Shown piece by piece: positions 47,201 through 56,200 of a DNA stretch of 64,000 nucleotides. A model generated the notes under the pieces. It did no database searches, was not told where the DNA came from, and saw only the letters and a program-made list of their open reading frames with translations. Positions within the stretch are counted from its first letter, which is position 1; every line of letters begins with the position of its first letter. A program made the translations under genes and the position numbers. The stretch is from Panopea generosa (lineage: Eukaryota; Mollusca; Bivalvia; Adapedonta; Hiatellidae): positions 30,298,707 to 30,362,706 of the forward strand of contig CM055894.1 in NCBI GenBank assembly GCA_029582155.1, given 5' to 3'.

Positions 47201-50200
47201 TTTCATAATATGTGCATTTCCTAGTCTTTTGGAAAAACATCATATGTTTTTCGAATACTTTTTGTTAACATGGTCCCAGTATCTGATTTACTATCACAAT
47301 CCATTCTTCTGGCAACACATATTGTAATAAATTGGTCTGGTCCTGGTGTACTACTTGACTGACTTCATCACTGAAAATTAAAGGAAGCTTATATGAGATG
47401 AAGAAATAAATGACAATGTTTGTTTGTATGTAAGCTTAATTTACATCATCACCAGTTTCCCATTTGGGTGATGCACCCAGAAGAGTGAACAGTTTAGACT
47501 TTTTAGGTTTGTGGGGGATAGTGCAGGAAACAAATATCATAGAAACCTAATCATATGTTTCACCTTATTCTTTTGCTTGGTGTATAGCACCATCATAAAA
47601 GTCCTCAGTTTAATGTCCCATCTGAATGACAGTTAGCACTGTAAGTTAGCCAGCCTCAGGTATCAAACTCTCAACCCTGAGCTAGAAGTATCGTGCTCTA
47701 CTGACTGAGCTCATCGGTCTGGTTAAAAAAATGACAATGTATTTTAATAAAACAGCACAATATATGGGTATAGTTTGACAACTCAAGGGCTATAACTGAG
47801 TAGCAATTCCTGTTATGATATCTATGTTCAAACCATTGAACAAAATTTTATGGTTATAAACTTGCATACATGTATGTGAACATTTTTTTACTGAATGAAA
47901 CTGTTATGTTATGTAACAAGCAGTCAAGGGGTTGCAAGCTCAAATCCCCACTTGGCCAGTCTCTGTGATGATTTAAATATATGCAAATTCCAACATTGTG
48001 TCTCATGTTCATTCATCTTTAATCACTGATTCAAGTGGGAAAGTTGTCAGTTATTTGCACGGATATTGGTTGTGCCAAACAAGTAGTCACAGGTTTGATC
48101 CCCCTCAGATCATCTGTTGTGCTCATGATTATTTTGTTGTAATCCATAGTAGAAATAAGCTGAAACGGTTAAATTACATTAATAATTACCATTGGCTCCT
48201 TTTGATGATTGTCACTCTTTCATTTAGTGTTTCTGTACACGTTGTCTATGTCACGATATTAATTGTCTCTTCATAGTTAATGAAACCACTACAGGTATTT
48301 AAAGCACCGACATCTCAATCCATCTGTAACCTGAGCCTCTGTGTAGCATTCCTGAAATGTGTTGAATAGTTTCTTATTTTCATAATTCATGTAACAATTT
48401 TCTGTTTAACAGGAAACACAGAACATGACGTTGTATAAATTTATTTTTAACATTTAAGTGGGAAAGCTATCAGTTACTTGCTGAGATGGGGTGTGCTCAA
48501 ATACTGGTTAATTCCAGGAAACAGTGGTTAGGTGATCGTCTGTTAGCCCTCGATGGCATGAAAATGATGTAAATATTCAACCAATGAATCACTTTTTATA
48601 GTTGTTCATCTCTAGAAATCATAAAGTAAGTTATCATTTTATGTGATACATTAATATTGATCAGTGAGTTATGATAAAGCATCAACTAACCTTATACTCA
48701 ATTGCTTTGTGTTGATGTCAAATGATATTGGAATTTTCCTGTTTAATCGATGTGTATTGTTTGTTTCCGCTGTTCTTATATTTCCATATATACAGTTTAT
48801 GTATAACGTTGACCCATATAAGTGTCTTCCATAGTGTCCTTCAATACCAAACTTTTACATGCATCAGGTCAGCTAAATGTCAAATTCAAGATTTATTCTT
48901 CCTTGTCTCCATCCCGGTATGAATAATATTGTTTCAGGTAAATTCATTATGTATTCAGCACTTTGGAACATATTCACAAATGATCCAAATCCGAAAAATG
49001 AGTTATCCGAAATGTTACCACTATGAGTATTGATTATATTTTCGTAGTTGTTTCTTCGACTTCGTTATGTACAAGCACTTCTGGTGGTTTAGAACGAAAA
49101 ACAATATACTCTTCCGTGCTTTTCGATCGCTTCCTTGACAAAATTTACATTTCTGACATCTCGAAATGAAAATACTTCGCTTTGTTAATATCCTAATGCG
49201 ACTAGACTTTTAATTAACCAAACGGCGACATTAGACCCGAAACTGAAAGTAACAGAAAGGAATTATGCGCGTAGCGATGCGCAGTAACAACCCGCAGAAA
49301 CGTCTTTAATGTAAATAATAATTTGTCAATAATGATATTTTCCTCCTTATTGAAATGTATTTCTTTTCTAGAACACTGACTACAAGGGTCAGATTCAAAT
49401 TCAATATGATACCTTTGACTAACAATTGTCAAAAGGGATTCATCACTTCTAATATTTTTCCAATTTTCAACAAAATTTGTGATCTTTCCAGCCTGAAAGG
49501 TTGCTGGAGTGTTACAAAGCTTCACGGTACATACATCAGATATTATTTCTGGTGTCCCTGATGTCCCTTCTGGAACTTTTTGTGCAGTGAGTAAGGAGGC
49601 CATGTTTGGCTCCCTCTCTCTATAAAAGAACCCTGCTCTTTAGTAGATGAGCTTGACTTTTGGTGACCAAATTTGCCAAAAGATTTTTCTCTATTATCCC
49701 TGCGGTTATCCTTGTAGGGTTGATAGTTTGACTTCTCTGGCACCTTAGACTTGTATTGATTGTACCAAACTGTTTCCCATATTCCTGCTGTCATAAGTGT
49801 CTTTCAACTGTTTGTTAATGTCGTCCACAAACAATTGGATAGCCGGAATTGGAGACGATTCATTAAACAGCACTCTATATTATGCGTTGATCGCAGGCAT
49901 AATTAATCCCTTTCGTTGGTATGACAAATCTTTATGTGCATACGCCAACAAAGTAAAGGTGTCCATAGCCAGGTCAAACACTTCTTCAGGATCTATTGTT
50001 TTGGCCTGGAGGGATTTGTTCATTACCTGAACTAACGGTATCGTATCTTTAGTATGTTTGTGTTCTCTGGAACAGAGTGTTTGACAATTTTGTTGGTTTC
50101 CTTGTTAATCCACACCGATTTCTCTACTTTTGGCACTTCCAAATAATCACGGTTTTCTGGTCTTTCATACTTCTTCAAAAGTTCCCTTAAATTTTCACCT

Positions 50201-53200
50201 TTGTGCAATGGTCTATCATTGACTGAAGACCCTGGTTGACAGTTTCTGCCAGTTCACTGTCCACTTGTGGTCCATAAATGGGAACTAAGAAACAAGTTTC
50301 AAACGTTTCTTAAACTGCACATAGATGGTCTCATTAACAAAACTTTTGCACCTTGTATTAAGTTTTTCTTGGATTCTGTCCATTGGTGACGAAGATTCAC
50401 TGGTTTCCATCTTCAGACAAGCTTTTATCACACTCAGAACACAATTCATCAATCACAGACATTGTGTGATTATCACTCTGTTCTGCCCGTTTGTCGATAG
50501 ATTTGCATAGAAACTCACACACATTTTGTGTTTGTAACACTTGCTTCTGTATTATTGCTGCAGAAAAATTGACCCTAGGCGCAGCCATGTTGGATCCCGG
50601 AACAGCTATGGATATCTCATTTGGCGAGATCATGACATACTGGTAGGCGTGTTTATTTGGTTGATTGACAGCTGCCTGCACATTGGCAGTTTCTTTGTTT
50701 GGGTCAATGGCACTTTCATTTTCTCAAACTCCAGACGAAATTGTCTGAAAAGATCGTGGAATTGACATATTATTGTCCATTGTTACATTGGTAACAACTT
50801 CGGAATCAGAACATGTGTCTAAATCAACATATTGTCTGTGATCTGTTTTTTTTTCTTCGTGAGAACAAATAAATCTTCTAAATATCTTCACTAAACAGAG
50901 CCATCTACATTAGATGAAGCTAGGTAGTGGTTTAATAACTGTTTGTTTCCACAATAACCTGTATATAGATTTTATTTATAATCAGAAAATCCATCAATAG
51001 TTTTTTATTTTTCTCTCGTAATAATTTTCTCTAAAATTTTCTTTAACATTAGAAACCTTGTTCTGATATTTCATGTCACGTGACAGAGCTCACTCCTGGG
51101 ATTCTGGTTGGTAGATTAGGATAACAAAATATTTCATCTGTTCTCCAACACCTATGGACAAATTTCAGATACACTTGGCTCAATTCACCAGCGTGACATG
51201 ATGATGTGTCGAGCGTAAGACCCACACCCATACCTTTAAGATCAAGGTCACACATTGAGTTTGTTTGACAACACTGAGTCTGTATGAGATTTCATGTCTG
51301 GCCTGTAACTTGGTCATGCATAGATGGATTGTATACATACTTGTGAAGCGAACTCGCAGCGATGAGGGGGTCATGCCGTGGCATGTGCTGCACGACAAGC
51401 ACCCGACGCGCCCACGAACACGTGCCGAGCAAAAAACGTTTCGACGCTGGCGCTCGTACACATGTGGGCCATTTTAAGTATATATCCAGACTCGTGTGTG
51501 TCAAAGGCAACAAGAGAAGAACTTTAACCTTCGCTTAATCCAAATATCATAACTGATATTTATTACTACAATAGAAACTGGAGACACCACATTTAACCAA
51601 GGTGATAAACGTCTCCCAGAAACATGGTATTCACGGCAAGCCTCACTGGTGTATATTATCAGTTTCTGACACTACCCATATTTGGGTAAAAATAAACACT
51701 ACTTCTCATCATAATCATCATCATCATCATCAATACCACATGTCTCTCAGGATAGACAAGTAGCCGGTCCATAGTTAGCTCTCCAACAGAATACACGGAG
51801 ACTCAAACTTGTAATGTCCAATCAGACCTACACCATTGCCATTTAACCAACCCATGCATCAAGAACCGGAACCCATATTCCACTCGTGGTCACCATGACA
51901 ACCAATGCATTCCGACATGTACAATACAATTTGACCTCCGCGTACTTAACGTGACACTTTTTGACTTGAACCCTGTAGTCAACGTGAACGTGCGTGTGAA
52001 TCACATAATCCCGACTATGCATCCCTCATATAGAATTTAAACTACAAAATCACTCGGACCGGTGCAATCGCATTATCACACAAATACAGACTCCAGCGAA
52101 CATGTGTACACAAAGTGATCTCATTTTGACCTTCACTTTAGCTGATAAATGAGCATTAATGAATCGACGAGTTTATAAACTGACCAAGTAAAACACAATA
52201 GAAGTTTTCTTTTTATAAATAAACAATTTCATAATTTACTAAAAGACAAAGGCGATCCGCATGGGGTTCATATCCAGACAAGGTCAGCATATATTATCGT
52301 ACGATTACTTCATCTCATTCCCTTTCGAGGACTCCTATAAATATTTAATTCGAACAGGGGAACAACTCTTTATAAATGGGGGAAAAGGACTAAGTTCGAC
52401 ACAAGGATATCAATTTACACATTTAATTAAACAATAAAAGTAATAATGAACAATGCACAGCTTATACATAAATTATTAAATAACAACAACTAGATTTCTG
52501 CTCTATAAACCGACCATACTGCAACTAAATTATGTGGTTTACTTTTAAACAACTTTTGGTGTTACGGGCATTTAGCAATAATGTACACGAATAGTATTAA
52601 ATAAATGATTGAACGTACATGTATTTTATTATCAAATAAATAAACCTAATATCAATTAACAAGTCTAAATAGTTGCTGTGCGGGACGGCTATTACATAAA
52701 TATTTATACAAGGGTGGAATGAATGACAGTTTCAGTTATTCTAGCAATTTTCCTGAATGAGATCAACACGAGTTACTGGTAAATTTGTTTGTATACCTAT
52801 GAGATAAAGAAAGGTTTCCTAAGAGTATCATTGAAGGGTGAAAACATTAATTAACATGAAAGAAATACGACACTAAAACATCGAATATTATTCTGATTAT
52901 ATGCGGACTACCACAGACATAAGTCTACAAAGAAGAGGGGGCATCTTTCCATGAGAACATATTTTTGCGTGTTCCAATCAAGGAGATTGAACTGGGCGGG
53001 GATAGGAGCTCACCGACTCTGTATGAAACTAGAAAAACGCGCTACCATCTGAACTAACTGGGCCCGGCTGAAGATGCCGTACCTACTTAAATTTTAACAT
53101 TAATACCATGCCTAGCCCACATCGGTTACAGCCAACTACCATGACTGCCCCCCAAAAAAGACAAGGCAGTATGACCTGATGCTGTCTAGCAATAAACTCA

Positions 53201-56200
53201 AATATTAAACATCTCTAAATTGTAATATGAAAGTAAGGCTATGTCTTATTTAACTGTGAAAGAAATTTACAGAGATCTCTATAACCAGGCGGGGAATCGA
53301 ACTTACGACTCCTGGACTCGTGTGAGAAGCGCTTCTGAACTAACCGGTCCTGGCAACAGGTGCTGCACCTACTCTGATATTAACATTAACTCCATGATAA
53401 CCTACATCGGTTACATCCAACTACCACATAAAATGTCTCAAAAAAAAATATAGACTGAAGGTAGATTATCCCGAGGCTGTCTAACGTGAACCCTAGAACG
53501 TTATACACGCCTAAATTGTAATATAAGAGTTAGACTTAAACACAGAAAAAGAAGCCGCATCATTGTTCATTTACAACATTAGCATACTAAATATATTTCA
53601 AGGGATACCGCACTATCTCAGGTGTCAACTTCTTATATAAACAGAAGCAATGTAACTAGTAAAGCATTACACAAGTTTATAGTCAGGCCGCACCATCTCA
53701 GGTGTTGTCACCATTTTAATATTAAAGGTCAAATATTAATATGGAATGGAGCTTGAAAAACGTCGCACCATTTCAGGTGTCTCACCTATTTAATATTAAA
53801 GGTTAAATATTAATATGGAACGGGGCTTGAAAAAGGTTGCACCATTTCAGGTGTCTCACTTATTTAATATTAAATATTAATATGGAACGGAGGTTGAAAA
53901 AGGTCGCACCATTTCAGGTGTCTCACCTATTTAATATTAAAGGTCAAATATTAATATGGAACGGAGGTTGAAAAAGGTCGCACCATTTCAGCTGTCTCAT
54001 CTATTTTATATTAAAGGTCAAATATTAATATCGGACGGAGCTAAGAAAAGGTCTCACCTATTTAATATTAAATGTCAAGTTTTAATATGGAACAGAGCTG
54101 GAAAAATGTCGCACCATTTCAGGTGTCTCACCTATTTAATATTAAAGGTCAAATATTAATATGGAACGGAGCTTGAAAAAGTTTGCACCATTTCAGGTGT
54201 CTCACCTATTTGATATTAAAGGTCAAATCTTAACAGTTAAGTATATTGTATATGGGCTGAATGTAGAAGCGAGCAAATGTTAACAAAATCAACTATGCAA
54301 AACAGGTCATATCATATATACATAAACACTCATCCCACCCATCTTAATGCTAACAAAACACCCTGCTATATTTACCACAGAAATATAGTACTTATATTAC
54401 CAAAATTCACAAGTCCAATAACACAATCAATGACCACCAAGTCAAAATACATAGAACAATTCATCTAAAAAAATGCCCTAACCCCAAAATAAATCCTTTA
54501 ATAAGCCAAAAACCCCTAGACAAAAATAAACAAAACAACATCCGAATTTCGGAACCGCCATTTTGATCCTCTACTGCATCTTCCAAAGTCCAAAAAAAAA
54601 TTCTGCTCAAAAATCTTGTAAATTTGTATGAACAATACCATAATATATTGACCAAATAAACATTTAAGTAAAATAAAACTATTTAAAATAACATATTTCC
54701 CCACCCCCGCCCAAACTAAAATCCCGCCCGAGCCTGAATTCCTCGACCCTTCTACATCATGACTGACCTGTTCGAATACTCTGGAAAAAGTGACACTAGA
54801 GTTCACCCGCTCTCGCTTAAATACCCCCACGGACATATCCCAAACAAGGCAAAGTTACAAAATACAAACAATTTTTAACATTCCAATTTTACACAAGTAA
54901 CTAATATAATAAAACACTTGTTCACAGTAATATTCAATAAAAATGAATCAGTTCCACAAGTATTTTAAATACATCGTTTAAACTCGGATCTTTCAAATAT
55001 CGGCACTGCCCGTAAACCATCGGAAGACTCCGTATTCTCAACGGTTCTAATTCCAAAATGAGGCTGCCAACGCAATGATTGTCGCTGACACCGTGTGGAA
55101 TGCAAAATCCTTTATTAAGTACACTAAGAAAAGTAACTGGAAATATTTAACTTGCACAGATATATAATACACACTCAGTTCTTTATACAAACCGACTTTA
55201 ACCGGGATAGGAGTAAATTTATGGACTTTTGAGCGATTAAAGAATGGGATTCCCCAAAGCTATATAACATCATTAACATCATACATTCCACTGACGTTTT
55301 ATGTGACGTATTGACCTCAAGCGATATCGTCATAATGTAAGTAAACACTGACTACATCCAAATCAATATCTGTGAATAAATTGGGGGAACGTAGTGTTTC
55401 ACAAAAATCTATTTTCCTGCACAGGAGCAGTATTAAACTTTATCAAAATGTGAATAATGACAATAAACTCATCAGTACCAAAAGTGCATAATATTATAAT
55501 GTTAGTAAATTGATAGTAATATGTATTGTTTGCGAGTAGCGGATTTAACAACTGAAAGTAGATATAGGGAGGTGGGGGCCGTTGTTGAATCAAAATTCAC
55601 TTCCTTTGCTACAAATGATCAACATAACATGGCGATGTGTCGCGCATAACACCCAGACTTCAGGTCACAATTTAACTTTGTTTAACGACACTTTAAGTCT
55701 GTTTGAGATTTCGTGTCCGATCTGTAACTTTGTCACCTACAGATAAATTTTAAAACCACTTGGCTCAATTCATTAGCATGACATGACGATGCATCGCTCA
55801 TAAGACCCACACCTGTACCTCAAAGGTCAAGGTCACACTTTGAGTTTGTTTGACATGTTGGATTTTATAAATTCTTACTACAAATGATCAACATAGTATG
55901 ACAATGTGTCGCGTGTACACCCAGACATCCCACTTAAAAGGTCAAGATCACAATTTACTTTGTTCCACGACCCAGATCCTTTAAAAAAAATTCAAGGTTA
56001 CAATTTCAGTGTTTGATATTTCGTGTCTGGTCTGTAACTTTGTCTTGTATGGAGGGATTTAACTTTGATCATTTCATTCTCACCAAACTTACAACAAAGT
56101 TGTTATATAACCATAATATTTCAGAAAAGTGATTGAACTGGCCAAATCGGATTATAAATGTCAGAGTTATGGCCTTTGTTACATTAAAAATACATTATTT

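Larger units (their letters stand above)
40801..51129 (-). mobile_element. Decayed DIRS-type tyrosine-recombinase retrotransposon with nested inserts
   Basis: Inverted ends: ttttgttagtcctaatctac at 40801 and, on the minus strand from 51129, ttttgttatcctaatctacc. Both continue with aggagtgag, tcacgtgaca and atatcag for about 68 bp. On the minus strand from 51.1 kb downward come gag-like sequence, the start of the reverse transcriptase region, then (after lost and inserted sequence) RNase H and tyrosine-recombinase fragments, each in DIRS order. There is no integrase. Stops, frameshifts and a large missing reverse transcriptase section make it non-functional. Repeat A (41951-43010) and repeat B (44482-45939) inserted later. 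The element lies antisense inside an intron of the Ig gene. Confidence 0.85.
51344..55607. mobile_element. 4.26-kb insertion within repeat E
   Basis: Defined by the break in repeat E. Its ends, TGAAGCGAAC (51344) and, on the other strand, GGAAGTGAATT (55604 inward), are weakly alike. No convincing target duplication was seen. The first 140 bp are unusually GC-rich for this window. The interior carries two tRNA-like SINE heads and a 74-bp minisatellite. No transposase, reverse transcriptase or capsid frame is recognisable, so its class is unknown. Confidence 0.6.

Noticed and set aside
51180-51513. Arg/Cys-rich frames in the GC-rich block at 51.35-51.48 kb
   Set aside because: Several mutually overlapping frames on both strands, chimeric between repeat E and the insert end, and none with domain resemblance.
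53281-53375. True tRNA gene on the minus strand
   Set aside because: The B box is excellent, but the acceptor stem and D arm do not pair and a sister copy lies 300 bp away, as expected for a SINE.
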